DNA of 38,234 bases from NCBI GenBank assembly GCA_021847065.1, contig JAJZVR010000005.1, positions 1 through 38,234 of the forward strand, read 5' to 3'. A model generated the notes under the pieces. The model was not told the origin of the DNA, ran no database searches, and saw nothing but the letters and a program-made list of their open reading frames with translations. Of the stretch, positions 18,201-26,843 are shown piece after piece. The DNA comes from Planctomycetota bacterium (GTDB lineage: Bacteria; Planctomycetota; Phycisphaerae; WQYP01). Numbering within the stretch: the first letter of the stretch is position 1; each line of letters begins with the position of its first letter. The position numbers and the translations under genes are program-made.

Positions 18201-20318
18201 GGTTCGATCCAATTCCTCCAAAGCCCAGAACAACAGACCGGCGGGCCGCCCGGTTCTGGCACCAAATTTATTAAACCGCTCTTGCAACAGTCCGAGTACG
18301 TCAATTTCCTGCTTAAAGTGCCGAGAAGCGATGAAATAGGATCGCGCGAAGCGTTCATTTTTATCGTCAAGGCAGCAGGCAAAGCGATAAAGTTCCAGGG
18401 CTTGATCAAATGCACGTTGATCCCAAAGTACACCGGCCAAATCAGCGTATGATCCCGCGGCCAGGGGCATAGCGCGAATCACCCGCCGCAATATTTGACG
18501 AACCGTGCCGAAATTCCGGGCATCGTCCATGAGCTCTCTGGCATAGAGATTCCGAAATATCGGATGCGCTTCTCTGGATTCACATATCTTTTGAAGCATC
18601 TCGATACGCTGGTCGCGTCGCGCCAATGTCCGAAGACACTCGATCTTTCCTAAAAGCAATCCCGAATTATGCGGATATTGGGCCAGCAATTTTTCGTAGC
18701 ACGCCAGCAATGTTCCGGGATCCGCATCGTAGGCGGCAAGAGCCTGTTCCGCCGTCAGCGTCAGACGGTGATCGGGGGCGGCCGCCCGCATGGATTCCAG
18801 CGCGGCGCAGGCGCAATGGCGGTCATGCCGATGCAACGCGGCATTTACGTCGTGAAGCCCATCGTAAAGCGATGCATCGCAAAGATGAACCCCTTCGAGC
18901 AACTGCTGTTGTTCGATAGGGACAAGCACAATTCCCAGCGGTCCGGTGGAGGCGTAACGTTCCAGTGTCAGCTCAGAGACAAATTCGATCGCCGGACGAA
19001 TGTAGGGGTCACGAATAATCAGCGTGCCGCGTAATTCGTCGTAGCCGATAACGGCCTGCAGATGGGCGCTGGCCGGTTCGACAGTGGCAAGGGCGAATGG
19101 TATACCGCGGTCAATAAGTTGTCGGCTGGTTTCCCAGGTCACACGAAATTCCCGGACCAACCAACCATGATCACCGGCCCATTGTCGCAAGGCGCGGTCC
19201 GGCGTTCCGTCGTAGCAAATTTCATGCGCCAAAGCGAGATGATCGATGGGCTTATTCCAGAATCGTCCAAGGCTTGCGACCACCGCGGGGCCACAGGTCA
19301 GGTGGTGTTGCCGGACAAAACCCACCGGCAGCATGACGCGCGAAGCGCTTCCATCGGCGGCCTTTAATTTGGCGGCGATCTTCTGATAGAAACGATTCTT
19401 AGATTTGGCGGCAAGCTCGGCGGCGGCGCAAACATCGCCGCAAAAATAAGCCGCATCTGACTGAGTTCCCATAAGCCAGTCACGTAATTGTTTATCCATT
19501 AAGGGGGCGAGATCGAACGCTCTGGAAAAATTCATCCGGGCATCCTGGTAACTCCGCAATTCCGTTTGCAGCGTCGCGAGTTGCAATACGAGTGCCACAC
19601 TTTCCATTCGCTGCGTTGCCTGCGTCAATAGTTCCAGTGCTTGGTCATCCTTATCCAGCAGTTGCATGAGATGCGCGGCGGATTGTACGGCGGGCCGATA
19701 CCAAGGCCGGATTTCCAAGCCTCGCATAACCGCGGAAAGCGCCGCGTCATAGCAATCCTGCCGCTCCAAAACAGTGCATCGTTCTACCGCCAGCCAGGGG
19801 TCATCTGGAAATATTTCATCAGCTGCATCCAACATTTTGCCTGCGACCATGAAATCCCGCATTATTCCTGCAATCCGGGCTTGGATTCCGTACCAGTTGG
19901 ACCGCAATTCAGCAGGGGCACAATCCGGCATGGCATGAGCGCGGATAAATTGCCATGCATCGAGCGGGCCGTGCTGATTTAATAGTACATGCGCATAGTA
20001 ATACCATGCTTCAGGCGCATCCGGATCTTCGCGATAGGCCCGATAGTGCAGTATTTTGCCCAACTGCGAACTACCAAGATTCCCGGCCAATCGCCCCGCC
20101 ATGATCCGGCCCGCGGTTGAACGCCATTGCGGTAATGGCGCGATATGCTGCGACTTTTGATACGCCTGCAGGTATAAACCCGCATTATATAGTTTTAATA
20201 CCGGCTCAACTTGCTCAAGACTAATCTGCAATCCCTGTCTCCTGCACGTTACAAATGCCAGTATTGTTTTGCCGATGAATCTGGCTTTCCCAATTTCCGC
20301 TTTGCAATGGGCAAGCAT
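15258..20318 (-). CDS. Giant tetratricopeptide-repeat protein with an internal C39-like peptidase domain
   Basis: 1686 aa with many TPR-like helices (e.g. AIAADPRNIEAYDERACGLAEAGRLEEALAA). An internal segment MLPVGFVRQHHLTCGPAVVASL...SAHLQAVIGYDE...IIRDPY has the Cys/His/Asp arrangement of C39-like peptidases. Start uncertain. Confidence 0.85.
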   Translation of the reverse strand: MLAHCKAEIGKARFIGKTILAFVTCRRQGLQISLEQVEPVLKLYNAGLYLQAYQKSQHIAPLPQWRSTAGRIMAGRLAGNLGSSQLGKILHYRAYREDPDAPEAWYYYAHVLLNQHGPLDAWQFIRAHAMPDCAPAELRSNWYGIQARIAGIMRDFMVAGKMLDAADEIFPDDPWLAVERCTVLERQDCYDAALSAVMRGLEIRPWYRPAVQSAAHLMQLLDKDDQALELLTQATQRMESVALVLQLATLQTELRSYQDARMNFSRAFDLAPLMDKQLRDWLMGTQSDAAYFCGDVCAAAELAAKSKNRFYQKIAAKLKAADGSASRVMLPVGFVRQHHLTCGPAVVASLGRFWNKPIDHLALAHEICYDGTPDRALRQWAGDHGWLVREFRVTWETSRQLIDRGIPFALATVEPASAHLQAVIGYDELRGTLIIRDPYIRPAIEFVSELTLERYASTGPLGIVLVPIEQQQLLEGVHLCDASLYDGLHDVNAALHRHDRHCACAALESMRAAAPDHRLTLTAEQALAAYDADPGTLLACYEKLLAQYPHNSGLLLGKIECLRTLARRDQRIEMLQKICESREAHPIFRNLYARELMDDARNFGTVRQILRRVIRAMPLAAGSYADLAGVLWDQRAFDQALELYRFACCLDDKNERFARSYFIASRHFKQEIDVLGLLQERFNKFGARTGRPAGLLFWALEELDRTAEAFDMLQQALRLLPEDGSLLLLAANANARHGRLQQADEYMDKARGVCPQREWLRVAADIVLYKGDPREALTLWRKIVDAEPLAMDAQRRVTELLAQSVGNSEAESYLDAQCEKFPHHYPLLQLRVIWFRDQSPDRYLGAVRDLMGLHPNDAWTRRELVAALLNIQDVDQAAVGAQMALTLEPNSPASHNYYASVAMRQGRHPEAINALKKAIGLSVDYTPAIHQLLASENTPAGRKEALAFIHSEIVRQTIFGECLSAYRAQAVQVLDAQEVLESLRAALKARPDLWQAWSVVTLQLTQMGKLEDALVNGRAAVEKFNLLPKLFLDLAGVYGAMGNIDGQRTALQQALEIDRCWSEPARQLAALYTRSGDLVKARMVLEEIISRSPFDVRNHGMLADILWRMGVRRKALEQLQRAIQFEPDYPWGWDALKSWSQELKQPDVSLTLARQLTQSRSGDSRVWLNLARMLQLPEQFDERLTAYNRAIAADPRNIEAYDERACGLAEAGRLEEALAACHPEVFNGDVPFELRGRAAWILYRRGRRAEAIAQMAELVKESPRYYWGTCRLVEWYNESGDKKRYLQMAETLVRLWPVAPIAYGYLGDAHRENGNMIAARDNFRRAVELDAAYTYAVGNLFDMELAAGNLADAAKLEKQLSQHATPDRSLMARLEMAAARNDKKMAMTELISLCRMPAAQPWLLERALEVLAKRNWSDSIGYYVREALNQDDCNAIISELSVRCLARRNKWQLCREFVDSLSTDARALHLALLEFIQQLADHNKFQMFAWLMRRYRKILCGATELWGKTGYALKRFGRYRRVIAWMRDWRDRADVQPWMLANLAASYRAIGHRLKAIHINQFAVKMGGEPTGRAIHALWLAADAVLVKQPAAAEAWLTQAVVTPNSPPYHRFIKALTDTVLQRYDKPKVPFAATRKQIIAAKLLFPGFQRTREIRALYRHCLLRIAASNVGLSGMIWCWREALKSL

Positions 20319-20399
20319 AATCCCGCTTTATGATTCTCGCAATTGCCGAGGTTATTTCCTGCCGAATTGAAGCATATAAGCGGTGGTTACGGAATCACC

Positions 20400-20576
20400 A
20401 GATGTGGCGGGGCCGGTCGATGGTCATTATTCCCGGCTGAAAAAAGGCTTGCGGAGAATCTATAATTTTGTTTCACATACAATGGCGGATTGGAGTGACT
20501 TAATTTTCCCCAGCGCCGCAAGGGTTTTCACCAGTTCATGTCGCGCGCGTTGTTTATCGAGACTGCACGGCAGCAT
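20400..20576 (-). pseudogene. Decayed LolA-like gene fragment, paralogous to 14380-15219
   Basis: Minus-strand reading HELVKTLAALGKIKSLQSAIVCETKL*ILRKPFFS[frameshift]MTIDRPRH parallels TELVKIIAAMGTVKSVQSAFVCEKKLQVLRKPFFSLGVITIARPRQ of the intact gene. The DNA is also clearly alignable. In-frame TAG plus an apparent 1-nt deletion. Confidence 0.8.
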
Positions 20577-20587
20577 AACTTAGGCTC

Positions 20588-21004
20588 CTACTGAATCGGA
20601 CGACGGCTCTTCGATTTACTTCTGCCAACATGGCCGGCATGCTTCCGCATTGCGGGATTGCCGGCATGCGGGCGTCCCATTGACTGCACATGATAAGCGT
20701 TAATGATGGCCTTGATCAGGCCTGGAAATCGACCTTCTATTTCCGCGCACCGCGCGGTGTTGTGCATTTGAACACCGCGACGTTCGCTGCGGATTAACCC
20801 CGCATCCCGAAGCGCCTTGAAGTGCTGCGAGAGTGTTGATTTGGGTATGGCCTGCTCGTTGATGTTCAGAAAATCCGCGCAGGCATGCGGGCAATCGGAT
20901 GCAACAATATCGGCATAGATCGCTGCACGCACGGGGTCAGAGAGTGCGTGCAGTATGCCTTCGAGGGTAATGTCCTGAACCGATGGATGAAAAAGAGGTC
21001 TCAT
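20588..21004 (-). CDS. ArsR-family HTH transcriptional regulator
   Basis: 138 aa: ILHALSDPVRAAIYADIV...IPKSTLSQHFKALRDAGLIRSERRGVQMHNT, the ArsR winged-helix signature. Confidence 0.88.
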   Translation of the reverse strand: MRPLFHPSVQDITLEGILHALSDPVRAAIYADIVASDCPHACADFLNINEQAIPKSTLSQHFKALRDAGLIRSERRGVQMHNTARCAEIEGRFPGLIKAIINAYHVQSMGRPHAGNPAMRKHAGHVGRSKSKSRRPIQ

Positions 21005-21025
21005 GGCAGTGTACTATACCCGAAC

Positions 21026-21062
21026 TTGACTTGCCGTTCCATGAGTTCTAATATTCGGAACT
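21026..21062 (+). promoter_or_regulatory. Sigma70-like promoter with overlapping palindromic operator candidate
   Basis: TTGACT (21026-21031), 17-bp spacer, TAATAT (21049-21054). The inverted repeat AGTTC-N9-GAACT (21044-21062) covers the -10. Located between divergent arsR and SDR. Confidence 0.6.
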
Positions 21063-21135
21063 ATGCAACTAAGCGGACGCCCGGGCGTTATTCCGGGGCC
21101 GGACTTAAGTGCAGATATTATTAAAGGAGATTCTC

Positions 21136-21885
21136 ATGGGTAAGCTCGCAGGAAAAGTTGCGGTTGTCACGGGAGCGTCCAAGGGTATTGGAGCCGCTAT
21201 TGCCAAGGCGCTGGCGGCGGAAGGCGCGTCGGTTGTCGTGAACTACGCCTCAAGCCGGTCCGGTGCCGATACCGTCGTTGCCGCCATCACGGCGGCGGGC
21301 GGCAAGGCAGTCGCTGTGCAGGGCGACGTTTCCAAGAAAGCGGACATTGACCGTCTGTTCAGCGAAACAAAGAAGGCCTTCGGACGCCTGGATATTCTTG
21401 TGAACAATGCGGGAATCTACGAATTCGCACCACTGGAGAAAATCACCGAGGAGCATTTCCATAAACAATTCAATTTGAATGTGCTGGGCCTGGTTCTCAC
21501 GACGCAGGAGGCACTGAAATATTTCAGCGCCGCCGGCGGCAATGTGATCAACATCAGTTCGCTTGTGAGCACGCTGGCACCGGCGAATGCGGCGATTTAC
21601 AGCGCAACCAAGGGCGCGGTGGATACCATTACCGCATCGCTGGCGAAGGAACTCGGCGCACGCAGAATCCGGGTCAACGCCGTGCGTCCGGGGTTGGTGG
21701 AGACCGAAGGCGCAGTTCTCAATGGCTTCACAACCGGTGATTTTCATGATCAATACGTTAAGGCCGCGCCACTTGGCCGCATTGGTCAACCGCAGGACAT
21801 CGCGGCCGCGGTTGTCTACCTTGCGTCGGACGACTCGGCATGGGTTACCGGCGAAACCCTGCTGGTTTCGGGTGGTCACCGCTGA
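21136..21885 (+). CDS. SDR-family oxidoreductase (3-oxoacyl-ACP reductase/glucose dehydrogenase-like)
   Basis: MGKLAGKVAVVTGASKGIGAAIAKALAAEGA (TGxxxGxG), NNAG, YSATKGA (YxxxK), C-terminal SDR pattern WVTGETLLVSGGHR. AAAGGAGA precedes the ATG. Confidence 0.95.
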   Translation: MGKLAGKVAVVTGASKGIGAAIAKALAAEGASVVVNYASSRSGADTVVAAITAAGGKAVAVQGDVSKKADIDRLFSETKKAFGRLDILVNNAGIYEFAPLEKITEEHFHKQFNLNVLGLVLTTQEALKYFSAAGGNVINISSLVSTLAPANAAIYSATKGAVDTITASLAKELGARRIRVNAVRPGLVETEGAVLNGFTTGDFHDQYVKAAPLGRIGQPQDIAAAVVYLASDDSAWVTGETLLVSGGHR

Positions 21886-22034
21886 ACCGGAAACCGACGA
21901 ACATTATAGATTCACTTGAGCACCTGTTCGCTCTCCGGGATAGCATCGCCGATCAACTGGTTCATGATGATTGCCAATGACATGATTGGCTATCGCAGTT
22001 GGCAATTACAGCGGCTCGGAATTAACATACCGGC

Positions 22035-23120
22035 ATGGCTGCTAAGCAGAGTGAATCTAACATTCAAATTCATCCGGTCATGGTACTGGCGGGAACGGAG
22101 TCCTTTCTGCGCCGGCAATGGCTTGGGCGTATCCGGCAGGCGGCACTGGATGAAGCGTCCATGGATGCGGGTTATATTCGCCTGGAACCCAATGTATCGG
22201 TTACCGCATTGCTGGATGAATGCCGGACCTTCGGCATGTTCTCAAGCCGCAAACTCGTAGTGCTTGAACCTGCGGATATGCTGTTAAAAGCGCGCGGTGG
22301 CAATAATCCCGAATCCTCTCAAGACGGTGATGAAGAGGAATCCGAGCCGCCGGCAACGTCGGGCGGCACGTCACCGCGTGATCTTATTTTGCGCTATGCT
22401 GAAGCTCCCAGTGACAACACCACGCTGGTATTAATCTGCGATAACTGGTTGAAAACCACACGCCTGCACAAATTCCTGGATAAACAAGGGGCTGTCATTT
22501 TCTGCCAGGCGATGAAGGAAGAGGAGGTTCCGCGTTGGCTTACCCAGCACGCCCGAGCGGATTTCGACAAGACGATTGATCCCCAGGCGGCCATTCGCTT
22601 GGCGGAACTTGTGGGTACTGATCTTGCGCGGCTGGAAAGCGAATTGGCGAAACTGGCGTTGTATGCGGATAAACAGCCGGTGATTACCACTGCGATGGTC
22701 GATGAACTCGTTGGGTTTCAACATGAACAGGTGGTATGGAGCCTCATTGATGCACTGGCTGCGGGAAATGCCAAAGACGCGCTAAGCCGTCATACAGAGT
22801 TGTGGCAAATGGATACCCGCATCGGTTTTACACTGGTTGGCGCGATATTTTTCTGGCTAAGCCAAGTGCTCAAGGCCCGGGAAATGCTGGATCGAAGGCT
22901 AAGCGACAATCAAATCATTAAGGAACTCAGGCTCTGGCCGCCACCGCGGGCCAGTGCCGTCATGAATTCCGCCCGCCGTTGGGGCGTCGATGGAAGCCGT
23001 CGCGTCAGCGCCGCATTGCTGGAAGCCGACATGGCGGCAAAAACCAGCCTCGGAGACCCGCAGCGTAACATGGAACGCTTTATTGTGCGGGCATGCATCA
23101 ATCTCGATGCACCGGGGTAG
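22035..23120 (+). CDS. holA: DNA polymerase III delta subunit
   Basis: 361 aa with HolA-type pattern (VLAGTESFLRRQWLGRIR..., LVLICDNWLKTTRLHKFLDKQGAVIFCQAMKEEEVPRWLTQHA..., LARLESELAKLALYAD, VWSLIDALAAGNAKDALS). Confidence 0.85.
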   Translation: MAAKQSESNIQIHPVMVLAGTESFLRRQWLGRIRQAALDEASMDAGYIRLEPNVSVTALLDECRTFGMFSSRKLVVLEPADMLLKARGGNNPESSQDGDEEESEPPATSGGTSPRDLILRYAEAPSDNTTLVLICDNWLKTTRLHKFLDKQGAVIFCQAMKEEEVPRWLTQHARADFDKTIDPQAAIRLAELVGTDLARLESELAKLALYADKQPVITTAMVDELVGFQHEQVVWSLIDALAAGNAKDALSRHTELWQMDTRIGFTLVGAIFFWLSQVLKAREMLDRRLSDNQIIKELRLWPPPRASAVMNSARRWGVDGSRRVSAALLEADMAAKTSLGDPQRNMERFIVRACINLDAPG

Positions 23121-23135
23121 ACCACGGCTGAATGT

Positions 23136-23606
23136 TCACAATGGCTTGCCGAGCAACTGGCGTTTGTGCTTGATAAATTTCATGTGATGATCCAGGTGTT
23201 GGACATACATTTTTACCAGATCACCGAGTGTCACGCGCCCCCGCTGATTGTGCGTGCCGGCGCGAGCAAACGCCTCCACGGGCAGGCGATATAAAATATC
23301 ACCAGTCAGCAAGCGGTTTTTGGCAAATACGTCCGCGGCCATTACCGCATCAAGGTGGTCATAAAATAGTTTAGAAGCAAAAGCACTTTCATCAAATCCG
23401 ATGAGCGTCGGATTATCTTCCGCGATAATGCGTTTCATGCGGTCGGATGCAATTAAATCACTGTCCATGAGGTGCATGACAATCTGCCGGATACTCCAGG
23501 TGTTGGACACCGGGCGAGCGTTAAGCTCCGCAGATGATAATCCCTTAATGGCCGCAGGTAATACGGATGCCTGCCGAACATATTCATCAATAATCGTTTT
23601 TTCCAT
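23136..23606 (-). CDS. DinB-like domain protein
   Basis: MEKTIIDEYVRQASVLPAAIKGLSSAELNARPVSNTWSIRQIVMHLMDSDLIASDRMKRII...LVKMYVQHLDHHMKFI; His-containing four-helix DinB pattern. Confidence 0.85.
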   Translation of the reverse strand: MEKTIIDEYVRQASVLPAAIKGLSSAELNARPVSNTWSIRQIVMHLMDSDLIASDRMKRIIAEDNPTLIGFDESAFASKLFYDHLDAVMAADVFAKNRLLTGDILYRLPVEAFARAGTHNQRGRVTLGDLVKMYVQHLDHHMKFIKHKRQLLGKPL

Positions 23607-23800
23607 GGTGTGATCCTCCAAAAAAGGCTGCCTTCCATGCCCTATCATCAAAACTCTTCCGTTAAAATGCAACAGTGGGGGGGCATGCGCAACATTTCTT
23701 TTTCTCTAATATTACGCAAATACGATTCCGATATCCTGATTTTCAGAGATCAAGCGATGTTGCTCTGATCCATACTTTATTTCTTCAGGAGGAACTCATC

Positions 23801-24982
23801 ATGCGTCGCATCAACTCACAAATGTTTGCAGCCATCACCATGGCACTGGCCAGCACGGCCACCCTGGCGGCAGGTGTCGCCCACGTCAACGCCAGCCCCA
23901 CCGTTGCCGCCGGGTATTCGCTGACCACATTCGCCTCACCATTTACAGTACCGGGTTTAAATCAGGGAATTATTCCCGGCGCTTCACAAGTTGTCAGCGC
24001 ACCAGATGACATAACCGTTGCCGGTAACAGCGTATTTATCGGATGGGGCAACAATGTCATGTCCGATGGCAGTGACGGCGGTCAAAGCGTTGTGGCACAA
24101 TATACACTGACCGGTCAACTGGTTAATCACTTTAACGTAACCGGACATATCGAAGGCATGGCCATGGGAAGCAATGGCATGCTCTACACCGATCAAAATG
24201 AAGATGGCAACTCCACATTGACCGTCATCAACACCGCGACGGGATCGCAAATGCGTTATGGCTATCCCACCCCGTCTGTCCATGGCGGCGGCTTTGACGG
24301 CCTGCAATTTGTCAACGGCAATCTGTATGCCTCCGGGTCAAATCCCGACAACGGTGGCGACGGCCCCGGTCAGGTTAACAGCCATCCGGTGATTTACCAG
24401 GTTAATGCGAATCCCAATTCTTATCCCGCGACAGCCACCGCGATGGGCGTGGTCTGGGGCAATGATATGGCAACCAATGCCATTACCGGTCAAAGCACCC
24501 AGATGAACGTGTTTGATCCTGACTCCTTGAATCTCACGCCGAATGGCAGTCTGCTATTGTCCAATGAAAGCGGAGCACAGTTAACCGAAGTTACCAACCC
24601 GGGTCCAAATCAGAGCATTTCACTGTTGAATCTCACCAATGCCAGTGGCAATCCGGTCAACACCGATGACACCGGTTTCGCCACGGCCTCCAAAGGCACG
24701 CTGTTATTTTCCGATGTAAAAAATAACGTGGTTTATGCGTTGACGGCCAATAATGGCTTTACATTGAATCAGGCTTATTCATCTGATAAAACCAATCACA
24801 GCTTGGATATGCTGAACTTCAGCACCGGGGTGTTGACCCCGATTGTCACGGGCCTGGGCGGACCGGCCGGTATCGGCTTTATTAATGATCCGTCGGCTGT
24901 TCCCGAACCCGCCACTCTGGCCTTGATGGTGCTGGGTGGTGCGTGCTTGTTCCTGATGCCACGCAAGAAAATGTCCCGCTGA
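23801..24982 (+). CDS. PEP-CTERM sorting-domain-containing secreted protein
   Basis: AGGAGG directly upstream of ATG 23801, signal peptide MRRINSQMFAAITMALASTATLAAGVAHVNA, C-terminus VPEPATLALMVLGGACLFLMPRKKMSR (PEP motif, hydrophobic helix, basic tail). Confidence 0.93.
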   Translation: MRRINSQMFAAITMALASTATLAAGVAHVNASPTVAAGYSLTTFASPFTVPGLNQGIIPGASQVVSAPDDITVAGNSVFIGWGNNVMSDGSDGGQSVVAQYTLTGQLVNHFNVTGHIEGMAMGSNGMLYTDQNEDGNSTLTVINTATGSQMRYGYPTPSVHGGGFDGLQFVNGNLYASGSNPDNGGDGPGQVNSHPVIYQVNANPNSYPATATAMGVVWGNDMATNAITGQSTQMNVFDPDSLNLTPNGSLLLSNESGAQLTEVTNPGPNQSISLLNLTNASGNPVNTDDTGFATASKGTLLFSDVKNNVVYALTANNGFTLNQAYSSDKTNHSLDMLNFSTGVLTPIVTGLGGPAGIGFINDPSAVPEPATLALMVLGGACLFLMPRKKMSR

Positions 24983-25150
24983 ATCCGGGATTATCATGGG
25001 GCAATACCTGAAGATGATGTGGAAACATCTTGATTAATTAGCAGGTAACACTCAGAACGATCTGATTACCCCATGCGGTACGTGCTACTGGCGTAACCCG
25101 GCGAATGTTTCCGTACATATCGCATATTGGATAGCGTAACAATACATATT

Positions 25151-25190
25151 AAAGCCCTGTGCGAGTGACTCGCACAGGGCTTTTTCTTTT
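25151..25190 (+). terminator. Rho-independent terminator
   Basis: AAAGCCCTGTGCGAGT-G-ACTCGCACAGGGCTTT (perfect self-complementary hairpin) followed by TTCTTTTTC. Confidence 0.93.
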
Positions 25191-25230
25191 TCAATGCCGC
25201 GATAGCATCGGCTATTTTGCGCCAATGGCC

Positions 25231-25956
25231 TTATCCCGAAGGCAGTTGTTTGGTTTGACCGATTTCGCCTTTCAGACGGGCGAGGTCGGCATCCACGCCG
25301 GAACTCGCGCGCAGGGCGTCAAGATCACGTTCGGTTTTGGTGCGACCATCCACGCCGTCATCCAAAACGCCGGCCTCCGTCAGTGATTCCATCGCATCAG
25401 CCCGGGATTGCATTTGATTGGTTTTGTCCTTGGCCCGTTGCAGCGCATCACCCACATTACCAAGCTGATTTCCAATGCCGGCCAAGCTTTCATTGACCGT
25501 TACCTGGGCTTTCGCGGCGTCATACTGGCTCTTCATAACCTCTTTTTGCGTACGGAATTGATCAATACGGTCTTCAAGCTGCTTTTCATAGGTGATGAGC
25601 TTTTGTGACTGGGCCGCAACATGCTCGCTGGCATCTTTGAGCGAAGCGGCCTTCTGATCCGCAGCCTGCTTTTCCGTCAGGGCGGCTTTGGCAAGATCTT
25701 CCCGCCCGGCCTGCAACGCCATGCGCGCATCGTTTTCCGCCCGGTGGGAGTCGCTTTGTGCGGCAAGCATCTGCCGCTCCAGCGTTTTTTGTTCCGTGAC
25801 CACATCGGCCAGATGGCGCTTGGTTTCCTGCAAAGCGCTTAGCATTTTCTCGTAAGATAAATCCAATGCTTCATCAGGATTTTCAGCATGATTCAGAAAT
25901 TTATTGACCTTGGCCTCAATAATTTCCGCAGCCCGGCGAAACATATTACTCATCAC
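25231..25956 (-). CDS. pspA: PspA/IM30 (Vipp1) family protein
   Basis: 241-aa coiled-coil: MFRRAAEIIEAKVNKFLNHAENPDEALDLSYEKMLSALQETKRHLADVVTEQKTLERQMLAA... Confidence 0.9.
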   Translation of the reverse strand: MMSNMFRRAAEIIEAKVNKFLNHAENPDEALDLSYEKMLSALQETKRHLADVVTEQKTLERQMLAAQSDSHRAENDARMALQAGREDLAKAALTEKQAADQKAASLKDASEHVAAQSQKLITYEKQLEDRIDQFRTQKEVMKSQYDAAKAQVTVNESLAGIGNQLGNVGDALQRAKDKTNQMQSRADAMESLTEAGVLDDGVDGRTKTERDLDALRASSGVDADLARLKGEIGQTKQLPSG

Positions 25957-25994
25957 AAAACTCCTATTAATGTTATTGCTTTATATCAGAATAC

Positions 25995-26843
25995 TTAATC
26001 ATTTACCGGTATGACAATTTGCGGTGAAGCCGGTTCGGGAATCAGTGCTTTATCCTCAATAGGCTTAACTGCGGTGCCTACCGCGAAGAATTCAATGACA
26101 TGCGGTTGCCAGTTATGCGACCCTTCATGCAACTGTACGCCCACTACGCCGTCCGCCCCGGACTCTTTGGCTTCATTCTGCATACGTTCCATGGCCAGTT
26201 CTCGCGCATCATACATGGCCTGGGTAAATTGGGTAATTTCCACATTCCGCCCGACGTTGCCCATCGCCTTAAATACGCCCTGGTGCGCAACATGATACAC
26301 GCACGATCCCATCACCATGGCCAATGGCCGATGCCCCGCCCGCAGGAGCATCCAGAAATCCTGCCCGGAGAGATCGGATGTAAACGGCATACCTTTCGGC
26401 CCTTTAAATCCGGGATGGCCGGCGCTGTGGGCGATGGCAGTGCCAATTGCCATGAATTCCAAAATATCGCTGTCCCAGCCCAAGCGTTTAACTTCCAGCC
26501 GCACGCCCACAACGCCATCGGCCATAAGTGTCAGCGCTTCTTGTTCCATGCGGGTCATGGCCAGTTCTCGGGCCTGATACATGGCTTGGGAAATCACATT
26601 TAATTCCTGATTTTGTCCCCAGGAACCATACTGAATGCCCACATGATAAATACATGAGCCTACCACCAGCCCCAGCGGTTCAAAGCCCGCTTCACGGACC
26701 ATCAGAAACTCGTTGACCGATAAATCTGATGTGAATATACCGCCGCTTTGCCCCGCTTCACGCAGGCCCTGCAAGCGTTCCAGTGCGTGTTTGGGCAGGC
26801 CGGCCAACGCCGGATTTGCTTGAGAGCTTGTTTCGTCCGCCAT
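25995..26843 (-). CDS. Tandem YbjQ-like (UPF0145) domain protein
   Basis: 282 aa with two similar halves: ...AMYQARELAMTRMEQEALTLMADGVVGVRLEVKRLGWDSDILEFMAIGTAI and ...AMYDARELAMERMQNEAKESGADGVVGVQLHEGSHNWQPHVIEFFAVGTAV. Confidence 0.85.
   Translation of the reverse strand: MADETSSQANPALAGLPKHALERLQGLREAGQSGGIFTSDLSVNEFLMVREAGFEPLGLVVGSCIYHVGIQYGSWGQNQELNVISQAMYQARELAMTRMEQEALTLMADGVVGVRLEVKRLGWDSDILEFMAIGTAIAHSAGHPGFKGPKGMPFTSDLSGQDFWMLLRAGHRPLAMVMGSCVYHVAHQGVFKAMGNVGRNVEITQFTQAMYDARELAMERMQNEAKESGADGVVGVQLHEGSHNWQPHVIEFFAVGTAVKPIEDKALIPEPASPQIVIPVND

Noticed and set aside
21250-21879. 209-aa minus-strand ORF
   Set aside because: Antisense to the clear SDR gene.
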